A stretch of DNA of 64,000 bases from Toxonevra muliebris (GCA_963691655.1 OY829328.1:80294400-80358399); one strand, 5' to 3'; positions 1 to 12,590 are shown, counted from the first letter of the stretch. Notes: generated from the sequence alone by a model not told the origin. Translations and numbers: made by a program.

Positions 1-1076
1 AACTGTCGCGTTTTTGCATAAAATCATTTAGAAATAAAATCCTCCACTCGCCTTCTTAATCGCCTACCTCTTCATTTTCAACCAAATTCTAATAAATTAT
101 ATGACAGTGTGTCATCAGTGTTGCTACATAGGTATTTAAATAAGCACAAAGTCTCAAAATATACTATAGGATGTATGCTAAATGGTATCATTTTACTTTT
201 TATAGGGGATATAAATTCAAACACACCGATCTGGCTACAGCCGGAGCATATTACAGAGATGAGCATATTTAAATTTTTTTTAATCGATTTTAGTCTTTCA
301 TTGAAACTGGGAAATGGAAGTAAACTGTCAAGTAGACATAGCGCTTTTTGTATGAGTGGAGTATTGAAAGAATAATTTCAAAGGAAATGCTAAAGCAAGT
401 CCAAATAAACGCATTTTTGATATAGGGTCCTGACAAACAATAAAATTTTCAACCAACATACATACTAATTTAATAATGTAACAAATATTTCATATTAAAT
501 TGCAATATTCGATCAAGTTGGGCCTTATATAATGTACATCTTCTAAGAGCGAGTTTTCAGTGGAAAGTCAAATCCTAGGGAGTTACGATCCAAACTTTGC
601 TTAACTCTGCTATAAGGTATTCAGAATAGTCGCATACGATCGAACTAAATACACTTGCCTTACTTCTTTACTTATATCTTTTAGACTCTATTGGAATTTT
701 GTTAGTGCAAATGTTCATACATGAAATTTCAATACATTATTCAACGCAGCATTAAAAGTTTTAAAGCGAAAGTTTTCGTGTTTAAGTTTCAAAAGTTGGC
801 AGCTCTTTTTTTTATTCAAAATTCTTTCATTGTGCTGCGCGTTAGATATTTCGCGAATTGAACGAAAAACCTTGATGCCGCCGTGATGCATTATTACAAA
901 TCATAATGAGAACAGCTTATTTAAATTAACTTTAAAATAAAGTAACAATTTTTTCAAATAAATGGTATAGTAATGAATTGAACACCTCTGCCGAACACCA
1001 CTTCAAATTTCTACAATGCTGTTGTATGCGGTTGCCAAATCTTTTGTTGCTTTTCAGGTAGTTTTCCTTTTTCTTT

Positions 1077-1114
<38 letters not shown>

Positions 1115-1892
1115 AAAATTCCACTTTAGCATATGTTTGCAACGTTCTCTTCCCCACACGGCGAATGGGCGACACACATACACACTCACTGCACGCTCGT
1201 TGCGATACTACATCAACACATTTTTTACTACTACCAACAATTGCGCCCACCACCTTCACCCCCACAACACGCAAAACGAACCACTTTTGGCCAAAAAAAA
1301 AAAAAAAAAAAAAAATTCACATTCAATGCGGTGGTGACACTGTTGCAATTAATTTTAGAGACGTTGGCACTTTACAAAGGCGAATAAAAAACCATTTTCT
1401 ACTAACTTTTTTTGATTTATTTTCAGCACACATATGAATTGATACATTAGGGAACTTTTCTTTTTACTTTTAAATGTAATTAATATACATTTTTCTATTA
1501 AATTGATTATTTTTCCGAATTAATTTTCTCTTTCAACCGATTTCGTCTCGTGCACTTTCATCACTTTACTTCATTTGTCATTTGTTCGTACTTCTCGTCT
1601 ACGTTGCTTATCTTTTCTTAACAATGTTGTATTTGTGCCGTACTAAAAAAAAAAGTATTAAAAGTGCAGTGCAAACGGAAAATAGTAGTAAGACAATTCT
1701 TTTTGAAAGCAATCAACAAAAATACAATAGTTACATCTCCAAACAATCAAAACGAAGCTAATTTGAGCAAAATGAAACTTTTGTAAAATATGTATGAAAT
1801 ATCCATGTACTCCGCCATAATAAAATAACACATAAAGGGTAAATGGAAATTATTGGTCAAGTAGTATATTTTTGAAGTCAAATATTAAGTGA
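1..1892. other. AT-rich non-coding stretch with homopolymer runs
   Basis: I see no gene here. Short open frames are small and lack recognisable motifs. A run of about 29 T (1084-1112) and a run of about 23 A (1293-1315) lie 180 bp apart; the apparent frames that cross them encode poly-lysine and are not credible. The rest is AT-rich intron-like or intergenic sequence. Confidence 0.7.
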
Positions 1893-2277
1893 GGAACAGA
1901 ATGTGAAGCGTGAAGTAACAATCTGTCAAAAGCAAAATGTAAACATTTTCATTGTAATCAAACACAATGTGAAGTTGTCGCTGCCGCTGAAGCGCAAAAT
2001 AAGAACTTCAAGCATAAAAACTGATTGTCAAAATAAAAAAGTGGAAGAATGCACTGAATTATTTACAGAACTTGTAAAAGACTTTAATTGATTTACAATT
2101 TAAAGCACTTTGATTGTAAAAATGTGGAGACAAATATGATTGTGTGTATTTCCAATTACAATAAACATGAGCTTCAGAGGTGCACATTCTGTTCACATTT
2201 TTGTTGGTCGTGCTTCATTTCTTGCTACGCCACATTCTATGCTTCAGCTGCGTACTTCACGCTTAACATTCTGTTCC
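1893..2277. mobile_element. Short inverted-repeat element (MITE-like), 385 bp
   Basis: The left end begins GGAACAGAATGTGAAGCGTG (1893-1917 in all) and the right end (2253-2277) is its reverse complement with one mismatch in 25 bp. Weaker inverted similarity continues inside (ATTGTAAT and ACAAT blocks in both halves). There is no transposase frame. No convincing target-site duplication flanks it, so the superfamily is unknown. The near-identical ends with a short non-coding interior fit a miniature DNA transposon or a fold-back element. Confidence 0.6.
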
Positions 2278-5200
2278 AGGCTTTAAGGTTGAATTATGCT
2301 AATGTCTCGTAACGTTGCTAAATGATACGTTTAGGTCAGTGATACAGGAACTGGGTTCAAGACTCAATTCTTATAAAATTCAGCTCAAGATATTTGAACT
2401 TATTTTCAATCAATTAAATTATTTCGTATATTTATCTTAAGAAGACTGAATACAAGTTAATGAAAGCAAAGTATGTTGCAAGCTCGAAATTATTTCAGTT
2501 ACAGAAAATTGTATTAAGTGCATAACTCAGAAAATTATACCTATGTTTTTCCAAAATGTATTTGAGGCTGTTTAGACTAGTTCAAAGAAGACTGCCATAG
2601 GGATGACAAAACAAGGCTAGGAGGGAAGCGAAAAGAAAACAGAAGAATACAGTGAATTACCTCTTTTTTCGTAGTTGATCATCTTTGCGTTCATTAAACA
2701 CCCACTTCAGAAATATATGCACTCAAAAGAAATATAGATGAAAGTAAATGCTGGGTAGACGTTTGTCTGCGTTTTTTGGCCGAATTTTCAATTGTTTTTT
2801 TTTTTTTTGTGTTTTTGTTCCATTATCGACAGTATTTATATACAACTATTTCGACCGACCGATTTTGTATTTCTATTGCTTCTTTGTCATTTCTTTTATA
2901 TGAGTGGGTCAGAGATGCACAACTTTTAAAGCAAATGTAAAAAAAAAACCGCGAAAAATGCTGGTAAGGCCGAGTTTGGCGCAATCCCCTTCGGCTCCTC
3001 TGCCTCGCCAACAAACGATAGTACGATAGTTTAATAAAAAAAAAAATCTTTTTCTTCCCTTGCATCACATTCGTAGCTAACAGTCTTATAGTTTTAGCAT
3101 TTTTTTTTCATTAAAGCTTCTAAAAGTCACGTATGTGTTTTAGTTTTGGTGTAAAACTAACAGTTTTTGGGCTTGGAACGTTTCTTTATTCACTTTAGAT
3201 AATAAGTAACCAGCAAACCAGGGTTGGAATAAACAAATAAGAAACTAATTTTTCTAACATTCGAAATAAATAAAATAAAATAACAAAACTTTTCTATGTA
3301 GTAAGAATAGATTTTATTTATGTTTAAGGCCGCGATGCACATCACTAGTGAATCTAAAGAATGTTGAAGGGTGGCGGAAAACCTCACCGCGGTTTCCCGT
3401 TCAATAAATTTTTTTTTTAAGTTAAAACTCCACCTTAAATTCATTTTGGTCCACATATCTCGTTGCAGCTTTTAATGAATATTATATAACTGACAGTTCG
3501 GTTGAAATACCATATAGGCTTTCTTATCATTGGAAAGAAACCTTTCCACTGGGAATGCAGTGGCATAAATTAAAAGAAAGTCATTTCATTTCAATGTTTC
3601 GACAAATTGCAGCCAATTGAAAAATTGTATTCAATTAACACGATACAAAAGCAACCCTGTCTAACACAAGACAACCGCTGTACATATTATTTAATATTTC
3701 ATAAAGCAGGGATGTTATCTAAATTTGAAATTTTCAACGACCTTGAACTTTTTCTGTATGCCTTGTTATTTTAGCCTCCACTGTGAAAAAAGGTTTAGAT
3801 TTCGACAAAGTTTTCGTTGCCTACATTTAGGCAAAAATCACCATTATTATTTTAGCCTTCACTATGGAGAAATAATAATTTTACAGTAATTTTGACCTGT
3901 GTACAGTAGAACGACAGTAATTAGTGAAAGAATACAGTAATTTGGAAATATCAAGTTTTACTATGCTCAGAACTTTTTTGATAAAATTATTTTAAATTAG
4001 AAAAGCAAAAGAATAATTTATATAAACACCACCATGACTGTGTATTGTCTAGTTAGCTCAAAATTTGTCACTAATTTTTTTTTTGCTCTTTGCTTTTAAG
4101 GTTTCCATAATAAACCTTAAAATTTATACTATAATTTTATATTTTCTGAGAACAGTTTTTATTGAATGATACTTTAACCTTTGCTTTAATGGGAACAGTT
4201 TTAGAGTTTTGAATTTGCTTTGCTGTTTGGATGAGAACAGTTGTCAGTGTTGTGCTCGTTTTAATTTGTTCTTATAATTACTCTCAAAGTAATTAGGCAG
4301 CCCAACATAAAAAAGCATAGCAATGTGCTTTGAAATGATTCTAATAGAGCTCAGACTAATAAAAAACCAAATAATTTAACGCCAGCTTAAAGTTAACCCA
4401 GTTTTGATAACTTTAAATGCTGGCTAACTGAATCAACAACCAAAAGAAATTAAATTTGGAAAACATTCAATACGTCCTCAGAGAATTAACTTCTCACGTA
4501 ATTTTAAAATTTAAATTTTTGTATAAATTTAATAGAAGATTTACTAAAACTCTGTTAAATTCTCGCTTGCTCGTTGTATTAATTTCAATCAACATTCAAA
4601 CACAATCGAAAATGTATTTTAATTCATTTCAAATAACACAACTGCATGTCTGGCGAAAAAAATTTAACCAAATTCAACGACGTATAAATCCTGTAAAGTA
4701 GTAAATCTTCTTTTCTCATTTTTTTTTTGTTTTTACAAAAAGTATCGATTTCATTTTATCAATATGAAAAATCTAAATTTTCACAAAAATATAATAAAAA
4801 AAAAAAACCATTGAAGCATGAGTTGTCGGTAATCAAAAGAAAAATATGTGCAAGATATCTGTGAATCTAGTATTCTACACAAGACGAAAAAGAAAACTAT
4901 ATGCGAATCTAATTTGTATGCGTTTTATAAAGAGAAGAAAATAAAACAGTAGCAGCTACTAGGCAAGAAAAAAAAAAAAAAAAGAAAGAAGAAAATAGGA
5001 TGCCATAATTAAGAGCCATAATGAGTTAAGTCTGTGAAGGATAAGCGATCAGTAGATGTAAATAGCAAAGCAGACTATGCGACTACGTGGTATGTGAAAA
5101 GAAAGTGGGAACGCATAAGAAGCTGAGAATGCAGTTTGACAGTTTGATCCCTTCCGATCCGATTGAGAAAATGATAATGATGATCATGGCAGCGGCGCCT

Positions 5201-6115
5201 ACACACTGAACGTGATTTTGATGAAATGATTTTTATCTTGCTGCCAAATCCCTTTTATTTTATTTGGATTTTTTTTCTCCATTTTACGGTCTATAATTCT
5301 TTTGTACATTCTTTGCTACCTTGCAATATTTGTTTGCTTTATTTACTTTTAATGATAAAGATCACCGCAAACTTTTGTGTCTTCGGTGTGTCTAATGGCA
5401 CTTTTTTTTCTGCTAGTATGGTGAAGGTTTTTATTTATTTTGGTTTTGATGATTTTAATTATTTAAGAAAATATTATGATATTTAATACATAAAAGAAGA
5501 AAAAACAGATGATTTTGTATACTCTCTATGTTGTTATGTGTATATATCCTTAATCGGATAAACAGGATCAAGTAGAATGGTTCATAAGTTAAAGGTAGAC
5601 CACCTCCAGTAATTATGTGCTCTACTTGAACTCAACGTAAATATTTGAGTCTATTGAAAACAAAGTGAGAAAATTGTCTAAAATATAAGTTAGTTCCACT
5701 TGAAATCATACGGCCTGAAAGACATAAACTAGCAACTGGTAGATGTTTCTAATTTTTAACCAGTCTAATTCATCTGATACATAGTACTTAAGATTAGAGT
5801 TGTTTTCATTCTGAATATTGGACGGCAAGGACAGGAATTAGAATATTCGATTTGAATTATAAACTGCTACAAAAACTAAAAGAATTCTAGGTTATGTAAG
5901 TAAAACATTAACTTTTATATTTAGGAAGCAGATTTTCTTAAGAGTAAACCCACAGGAATCAGTGATTACTGTTGGTGAAAAACTTCTTTACAAATACAAC
6001 AACAAATGCATAACCGCTAGTAGGTCAATGTGTGGTTCATAATCATACGATCCGAAGAAGTCCTAAACTGCTTCAACTCACTTAAGGATACAATCTACAG
6101 TGTGGGGCAATTTTG
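2278..6115. other. AT-rich non-coding stretch
   Basis: I recognise no gene. Small points: the phrase TTATTTTAGCC followed by CACT occurs twice, near 3765 and 3847, in a region with several ACAGTAATT and GAACAGT repeats (3840-4250). There is a purine/A-rich tract at 4965-4995. A CAGTGGC motif at about 3557 resembles a hAT end but has no partner that I can find. Confidence 0.65.
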
Positions 6116-6123
6116 ATTTGCCT

Positions 6124-7190
6124 CAGCGATGCCAACTTGCGGGGAATTTCCCGATTTGCGGGTAATTTTACATAGTACGGGGAATCGGGGAATGAGCTGT
6201 TTTTTGCGGGGAATTTGAAAAGTTATTAAAGTCAGTAGAGTATTTTTATCAAATTTAATGTAATGGAAATCGTTTAACTTTTGCAATATTTCATATTTTA
6301 AGTCTTAAAATCTTCTTCTTTTCTTAAGTGGCCCCTGTACTTTCTTGGTTTGAAGAAATCGAAGAATCGAAAAAGTGTGTAATTTGAAAGTCTTTCATTT
6401 GAAAAGTATTTTGTAAAAAACTCAGAAACTCAGAGTGCTTTCATAGATATAGACAATTATAACGCCGAGTGCTAGTCAGGCAAAACAGTTGCCTTCCCTT
6501 TCGGCAGTTCAAAAAGGCTTAGCTATGCCTTGGTCCAGCAACTCCTGATTAATAACTCTTAACCCTTGCTGACTAATCTGTAAACTTACAAACTACGATC
6601 AGCCATCATAAAGAAGATGAAGTATATTTTAAATGTTGAAAAGCGATAGTCAAAACTTTGAACCTGTTTTTCTCAAAACAAGGTTTTTGCCATTTTTTAT
6701 TTGAGTTAAAAGAAATCCCATGTCTTCTCCTTTGAGAACTTTGATGTCCAAAAGTGGGCTGAGTGTTGTTTATCTATTAAAATGAACGTCTAGTAACTTG
6801 GCACACCTCATCTCGTTCAAATTTGGTGTGGTAACTACTACCCAATGGGACTAAACTTTGTGCAAGTTTGAGTCCGATAGATTTTGAGAGTGGGGTTCCC
6901 TTGAGATGAAATCACTCATGTGTCAAAAGAAAGTCAGAAATGAAAAAGAAGTCAGAAAGAACATTTCTATTAACCTACCAGTCCTATAAAAAATGGTTAA
7001 GTTTTAGACCGAGATAGTGCAAAGCCACTTTAAAATAACAGTCACCGAAATCAATTTAAAAATGTTTATATGGAAAGTACGTATCGTGCTGTTGTAATAT
7101 AAAATTATACCGGTGCGGGGAATTTCATCGAAAATCGGGGAATTCCTCGAGGGCTATCGTGGAGACAGAAAAAATGAGTTGGCATCCCTG
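6124..7190. mobile_element. Non-autonomous hAT-type transposon with 8-bp target duplication
   Basis: The element begins CAGCGATGCCAACT at 6124 and ends with the inverted form AGTTGGCATCCCTG at 7190, i.e. TIR CAGSGATGCCAACT. Immediately outside both ends is the identical octamer ATTTGCCT (6116-6123 and 7191-7198), a perfect 8-bp target-site duplication. An 8-bp duplication with a CAG-starting TIR is the hAT superfamily signature. Both subterminal regions carry several copies of CGGGGAAT/GGGGAATTT, as expected for hAT transposase binding regions. No transposase frame is present in the 1067 bp, so it must have been mobilised in trans. Confidence 0.88.
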
Positions 7191-7198
7191 ATTTGCCT

Positions 7199-8295
7199 AT
7201 TCATATCCGCTCCCGATGCTCGTACTATAAGCTACTTCGTGTAGCGTACGAACCAAGGTTCAATAATAAGGTTATAGCAGCACTACAAAAACAAAATCGA
7301 CCGTATATTTTTTTTGGTCCACAGGCAATACTATTGTCTTGCTCTTACAAAACTACTTCCAACTACACTTGCTAAGCAAAGAAAAAGCAAGATAGCATTC
7401 TATTTACAGTGCAAACAACAGCGTTGTCGCTCTCTCAGATACACAAACAAGCATGCATGTTTATGTATTGGTTTGCCAGACACTAATCAACAACCATCAA
7501 GCTAAACTTCCTCAAAAGAAAGAAAAATCAAATACAACGCTAGAATACAACAGTCCTAGATTCTAAAAATTAACTTAATATCGTAAAAAAGATGAAAACA
7601 AGTTTGAACCAGAAAGCAAAGGAAACAATCAGCAGATCTTGTCAAACCAAGCGAATAGTGATAATCCGAAGTTTACGACTGATTCCTGATAAGAAAAGAA
7701 TTTGTTATTGCTTCTACTAATATCCACAATCTAGAAAAAATCTAGCAATTCCTCAAAGTCAACCCCCAAAAGCAACAAAACGAAACTTGTTCCTTTTCTC
7801 TTTCCTAGATTTCAAAATTTGCAGAATCTGACAAAACCTCAGTCGCTGGACACTTTCTAATAGGCAAACGTAAAGGCATAAGAACGGGTAAGCCTCTTTC
7901 ATAGTCATTGTTTAGCTCTTGCACCGAAAAACCGCTTAGGCGACGAGTTCCACTCAAATCCATGTGAACTATGTAGAAAGTGTTGTTTTCTCTTTCCAGG
8001 GCAAATTTACCGGCCGATTGCTGTACTCTCTTTTAATTCTTATATGAAGTTTTCCATTCTCAACTCTCAAAATGAAAGAGAGGCACTCAGTCCAATCCGT
8101 CTTTATGTTATGTTTTCTTTTTTTTAGAGTCATAGAACTTCCGATGGTGATAATAGTAAAACCAGCTGTTAGACTGAGTTTCTTCCCTTGACTTTTTTGT
8201 TCAGTATGCTTTGGCAAATTACCATGAAAACAAGGTTTAAAAATCCTAACTGAGAGAGCACTTCGCTCAATTTACGTCGTCTTCCATTTAAAATT
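7199..8295. other. Non-coding stretch, no recognised feature
   Basis: Ordinary AT-rich sequence. The short frames (for example 7969-8217 on minus, 82 codons) show no domain that I recognise. The right-hand limit abuts a decayed transposase. Confidence 0.6.
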
Positions 8296-9083
8296 GGAGC
8301 ATTTATGTCTTTATATACTCTTTTGGATAATATTCATTCAGAACTAGCAATGGCTCCAATAGACGTCAGTGTGACCGAAGATCCAAATCTGTGGATTCGG
8401 CGTCGCGCGCAAGAAATTAATCTTTGCCCGTTCACTACGTTACAAATTTTGCAGAAAGACCTTGGTTTACGGCCATATAAGATTCAATTTGTCTATAAAC
8501 TCGAGGCTGTAGAGAATTTGAGTTGATGTGCGTTTTCAGTTTGGGTTCTAAAACACCGCAAAGCCGGTCCTCTGTTTAATATCAAAATAATCTTCAGCGA
8601 TGAGGCGCATTTTTGGCTGAACAGGTAAGTAAATAAAAAAATTTGCCAAATTTCGAGCGATGGAAGTCCGTAGGAAATCTAAAAGACTTCACTGCATCTG
8701 GTTGTATGGTGCGGTTTACACGTCGAAGGGATCATCGGACTGTAATTCTTCAAAGATGAGACCAGTGCCAACGTTACGATCAATGGGAATCACTATCGTG
8801 AAATCTTGGATCGCTACCCATGATCTATCAAATAATCGGCGTTTTAAACGAAACGTTCGATGGTCGCATTTTGTCGAAAAATGAAAACGTCGACTGGCCG
8901 CGGCGCTCATGCGCCTTTGAGGCCACGTCTATGCTGATAAGCTAACAACAATTGAGCTCCTGCAGCACAAGATTACATGCGTTATTGGTGAAATACAGCC
9001 CAATGTTTTTGAGCGGGTAGTGAAAAACTGGACTGTTCGGCTGGTCCGCGGTTGCCATATGCCAGAAATTATTTTTAACCATT
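8296..9083 (+). pseudogene. Decayed Tc1/mariner/IS630-superfamily transposase
   Basis: Translation over several frames recovers the ordered signature of an insect transposase family of this superfamily. An N-terminal winged-helix end reads RRRAQEINLCPFTT and LGLRPYKIQ (8395-8490). The first catalytic aspartate lies in FSDEAHFWLN (about 8595-8625). Then come VVWCGL, a glycine-rich block and FFKDE, then NVDWPRRSC (about 8890-8915) and a tail ending KNWTVRL and PEIIFNH before a stop near 9083. The second catalytic block (QQDGATCHTA type) and the third (LTPLDYFLWG type) are deleted. Frameshifts and stops occur throughout, so it cannot make an active enzyme. I found no certain TIRs. Related fragments lie at 15222-15365 and 50030-50392, both on minus. 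Confidence 0.8.
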
Positions 9084-9447
9084 AAATGCCAAGAAATTTT
9101 TGAGCTAATACAAACATTTTTATTGCAATTTTTATAAAATATTGTGTGTTTTATTAAAAAAAAAAAGAAGTTCTATCCATCTAAAAAAAAATATATACTT
9201 GAGTCTAGTGTTCTTTTTTTTTTTTTGCTCTAATATTTTGGGAAGCATTGTGCCTGTATAGAACTTCTCCTACGTGTGGCAATTTCTTGCAATGAGTTTG
9301 ATTTCATTCCATGTCAATTCTGATATGTGCATTTCCAAGTTGTTTTCTGGTTTTCTCGGTTCCTGCTCGTTCTACTACCTTGAGAATTTCACGCTAGAGT
9401 TTGCTGGCACAGCTCGATGTGTAGTTTTAAGAGTGTATATCCAATCC

Positions 9448-9493
9448 AATTTGATTTCATTTTCGATTGAAATTTGATTTCATTTTCGATTGA
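9448..9493. repeat. Perfect 23-bp tandem duplication
   Basis: The unit AATTTGATTTCATTTTCGAT plus TGA occurs twice back to back, 9448-9470 and 9471-9493, without mismatch. The identity suggests a recent slippage or unequal exchange event. Confidence 0.9.
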
Positions 9494-9657
9494 AATCTGC
9501 TGATATCTTTTGTAGAGACCGTCGTAGAGGCTCTAAATAGAAGACAACAAAAGGTCAACAATTAATTACGAGAGGAGCAGTATTTTTGAGGCATTGTGTG
9601 TGGTAAACAATAGATAAATTTAATCTATGCCGGTGTTAGTTAATTTGTTTTGGGGTT

Positions 9658-9708
9658 CTTTCTCTCTCTCTCCTCCTCCTCTCTCTCTCTCTCCTCGTCT
9701 CTCTCTCG
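9658..9708. repeat. CT/TCC microsatellite
   Basis: An imperfect polypyrimidine tract of CT and CTC units of about 50 bp. Read on the other strand it is a GAGA-type tract. Confidence 0.9.
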
Positions 9709-10356
9709 TAATCAAAGATTCCAATAAGCTGATTGATTAATTTATCATCTTTAACTTAAAATTTAGCTTACGACTATTTTTAACTCTATTTATTTGTAAT
9801 TTCACATGTTCTTGAACTAAATAGTTTAACTTTCGAATACACACATTCATTAAGTTACATATTTCACTACTACAATTGGCCAATATTAATCAATTTAAAG
9901 GCAATATTCCACTATTACACTGTATCGTCATATATCGACCATCTACCTATCTTCCTTAGCTGGATATCAAGTGTGCACTTCATTAATAACCAACTTAAAC
10001 AGCTTAATGATTTATAACGCTAATAAAAGCTAATTTCAGCTGACAAATATCCTCAATCATGCGCTCGTAAATCAGTACAAACCTGTCAAAAGTTGCATAT
10101 GCTGCGCGCCAAATTATCTACATCTATCTCTCACTCTCTCTTTCTCTCCTTCCCTTATTGCCATATGCCGCCATTACAACTCTTCTTCGGTCGGTTTGTT
10201 GAGTTTGTAAGTGAAAAAGAAAAACTCAGAGGCTCCCACCGATGCATGCGAATTGTTGTTGTTTTTTTTTTTTGATTCTCAAAAGACATTCTCTTTTAGC
10301 ATAATTTACCACCTTATGGCTAAAATTGTCTATAATTATGTTAATAAACATTAGCA

Positions 10357-10382
10357 GACACACACGCACACACACACACACA
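10357..10382. repeat. CA microsatellite
   Basis: About twelve CA dinucleotides with one CG interruption. Confidence 0.9.
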
Positions 10383-10765
10383 TGAGTAGAACTTCCCGTA
10401 CTGTAAATGATTTTTGCCATGTTGTAATTTTCTCTTTCTTCTCATATTCACACACACTCGCATATACATTTTTCTGTATTATTATTTTATTTTGTTTTTG
10501 TTGATGTTTTTTGCAAAATTGATTTGGCATTTTCATTTCACTTGGCGCTTTCTAATGTTTGCACCACGTTGTGTGGTCATAATTCACACATTTTCGAATT
10601 CATCGATTTCACAAAATGTAATTTGTTTGCATATAATTTATTGGATTAAATTCGCTTTGATGAATGAGATTTATTTTGTATCTACGATCTATGGATATTC
10701 GCATATTAGATCAAAGGAGATCGCAAATATTTTAATATCTAGGTAGACGCAGTGGTTTTTTCCAT

Positions 10766-11600
10766 TTGCACTACAAAATCCAATTACCTTTTAAGAGACT
10801 TCAAAGGACTTTGGCCATTTGTTTTACGGCAGCTTTTCCGACCGCACCTGACCTATCCTTGGATGCATTGCTCAACTTACTACCGCTTATTTTTGCTAGA
10901 GGAGAGTCTGTCAAATCCACCTGTAGGATTAAACGCATTAGGTATTTGTAAGACACTAACTGGGATATTGGTGTCATTGTTGAAAATACTAATTTAAGCC
11001 TGATTTAAAACAGAGCTATACAATAAAAATTCTAGAAGCCCAAACCTGTTTTTTCCCGGAATCTGGGCCTGGTAAGCGCATTTTCACTGACGGCTCCAAA
11101 ATAGAATACGGTTTGGGTTCTGGGGTCTTCATTGAAAATGACAGAGTTCACCTTCACTTCTCTCTTGGATTACATTTTTCTGTTTTTCAAGCAGAAATTT
11201 TTGCAACCATCAAGGCAATGGACCATGTCGTTGATACCGATTGGAGAAAAAGGAGCATGGTGTATTTTTTGACAGTCAGACTTCGCTTAAATCGTTGCTT
11301 AATCCTCTGACTACATCTAAACTTCGTAAATCCAGGCTTAGTTGTTTTGCAATAGCCTGCTGTTGACTTGGGTTCCTGGTTATTGATTGGCTGGGAAGCT
11401 AGTGACTTCTGTGCTGCTTGTGGTTCGGAGGAAGAATGTGAAGCGACGGCAGACCACTTTTTTAGTGTCTGACCCCAATTTCTGTCGGATCAGAGTTAGC
11501 ATATTTGGCGCTGGAGTGTTGAGAGACGAACACCTGAGCTCTTTGACATCGCAAGATATGCTGAGGTTTATTAATAAATCTGGTAGATTTAAAGAGTAGC
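10766..11600 (+). pseudogene. Non-LTR retrotransposon 3' part: RT end, RNase H, zinc-knuckle tail
   Basis: A conceptual translation with frameshifts follows the order of an RNase H-bearing LINE ORF2. The segment after the RT fingers/palm (LQRTLAICFTAAF, then LSLDALLNLLPL) covers about 10790-10890. The RNase H domain follows: FTDGSK (first aspartate, about 11083-11100), VFQAEI (glutamate, about 11185), and FFDSQTSLKSL (second aspartate, about 11263-11295) after a +1 shift. WVPG at about 11365 is joined by a deletion to the C-terminal zinc-knuckle block FCAACGSEEE (about 11408-11440), and RFINKSGRFKE ends the frame at 11600. The last RNase H block (HxxxxGNExAD) is missing. This is a dead, 5'-truncated copy. 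Confidence 0.8.
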
Positions 11601-11667
11601 AAAAGGTAACACAGGATAGAGTACAATGAATGAAAAACCTGTTTGAGTATGGTATTCTTGAAGGGTT

Positions 11668-11907
11668 AAAGTAGCTATCTACACATACAGCCAAGTTGCT
11701 ATCAAAGATCTACGCACATTGAAGGAAATGAAAGAGCCGATGAATAAGCGAGGCGAGGTTCAGCTCTAAATTTAACTCAGACGCAATCTGTAGCAAATTC
11801 CCTAAACAAAATCAAGGGTGATATACACTCTTATTTCCTTACCCTTGCAGAAAGTGTGAGGCGATGGCTGAGTGGTAGGAAATTGGAGGGCCTCGTGCGA
11901 TTAGAAG
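11668..11907 (+). pseudogene. LINE RNase H remnant (second half of domain)
   Basis: The frame reads IYTYSQVAIKDL (about 11672-11707), where the usual aspartate of TDSQ is replaced by Y. After a shift it reads HIEGNERADE then a stop and ARRGSALNLT (11717-11770), and continues to RRWLSG near 11877. The HxEGNExAD block is the third part of a LINE RNase H domain. It directly follows the previous LINE tail on the same strand but is a separate fragment, because it starts again inside an RNase H domain. Confidence 0.7.
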
Positions 11908-11924
11908 GCAGCTTTTGTCCACCG

Positions 11925-12590
11925 TTTTGTGGTGTTATATGCAGCACCCATTTGGACAGGTGCAAAGAAAGTGCACATCAAGAAGGCGCTGGCCGTCCAA
12001 AGGCTTAGCGCATTGAGGGTGTCCAGTGATTTACGAATCGTATCGCAAGACGCGATATGTGTCGTCGCGGGAAAGCTGCCCATAGACATACATGTGATAG
12101 AGCTCAAGAGGCTTTATAATAAAGCAGTAGAAAGACCTACGGGAATAATAAAAATGGAGAAAATCAACGATCTATATTGGAGTGGCAGCAGCGCTGGAAG
12201 TAATGCTCCACAAAAGGGCGATGGACGTTTACGCTGATTCCCGACATTGCGAATTGGTGTCAACGGAGGCACGGAGATGTAGATTTTTGCATCACGCATC
12301 TACTAAGCGGCCACGGGCGCTTTAAGGAGTACCTGCATAGATTCAGACATAACGATGATCCGTACTGTCCAGCATGTCTGAATGAAAATGAAAACCCTGA
12401 GGCATGTACTATGTTATTGAGCACGCTTCGAAAACGAGAGGGAGGAGCTGAAGCAAGCCTTTGGCAGGACACCAACACCAATCGGTGGGAAAATGAAAGA
12501 CGACATGCACAGTGGCTGCGCGGATTACTACGCGCCACTGAAAGAGAGAGAAAGAGAAAAGAGCAGCAGGAACAGATCGAGAACTGAGCT
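11925..12590 (+). pseudogene. R1-like LINE ORF2 C-terminal remnant
   Basis: The frame from 11929 gives YAAPIWTGA, then VQRLSALRVSSDLRIVSQDA and VVAGKLPIDI (to about 12110). This is the thumb/linker segment after the RT domain in R1-type elements. After frameshifts the C-terminal block reads THLLSGHGRFKEYLHRF (about 12290-12345) and DDPYCPACL (a CxxC knuckle), and ends in a charged tail RERKRKEQQEQIEN before a stop near 12587. This layout (LLSGHG, YLHRF, PYCPxC, WENERR) is typical of the R1 clade rather than of the neighbouring RNase H-bearing LINEs. The open 150-codon minus-strand frame here is a shadow. Confidence 0.8.

Larger units (their letters stand above)
9084..10765. other. AT-rich stretch with microsatellites
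   Basis: I recognise no gene. Besides the three repeats listed separately, the sequence is AT-rich and intron-like. A short inverted pair, AGAAGTTCTAT at about 9163 and ATAGAACTTCT at about 9257, may mark a remnant end of a small element following the transposase pseudogene. Confidence 0.6.

Noticed and set aside
932..1437. Several frames with poly-lysine tracts around 1.0-1.4 kb
   Set aside because: The lysines come from poly-A/T runs; the frames have no domain and would not be stable genes.
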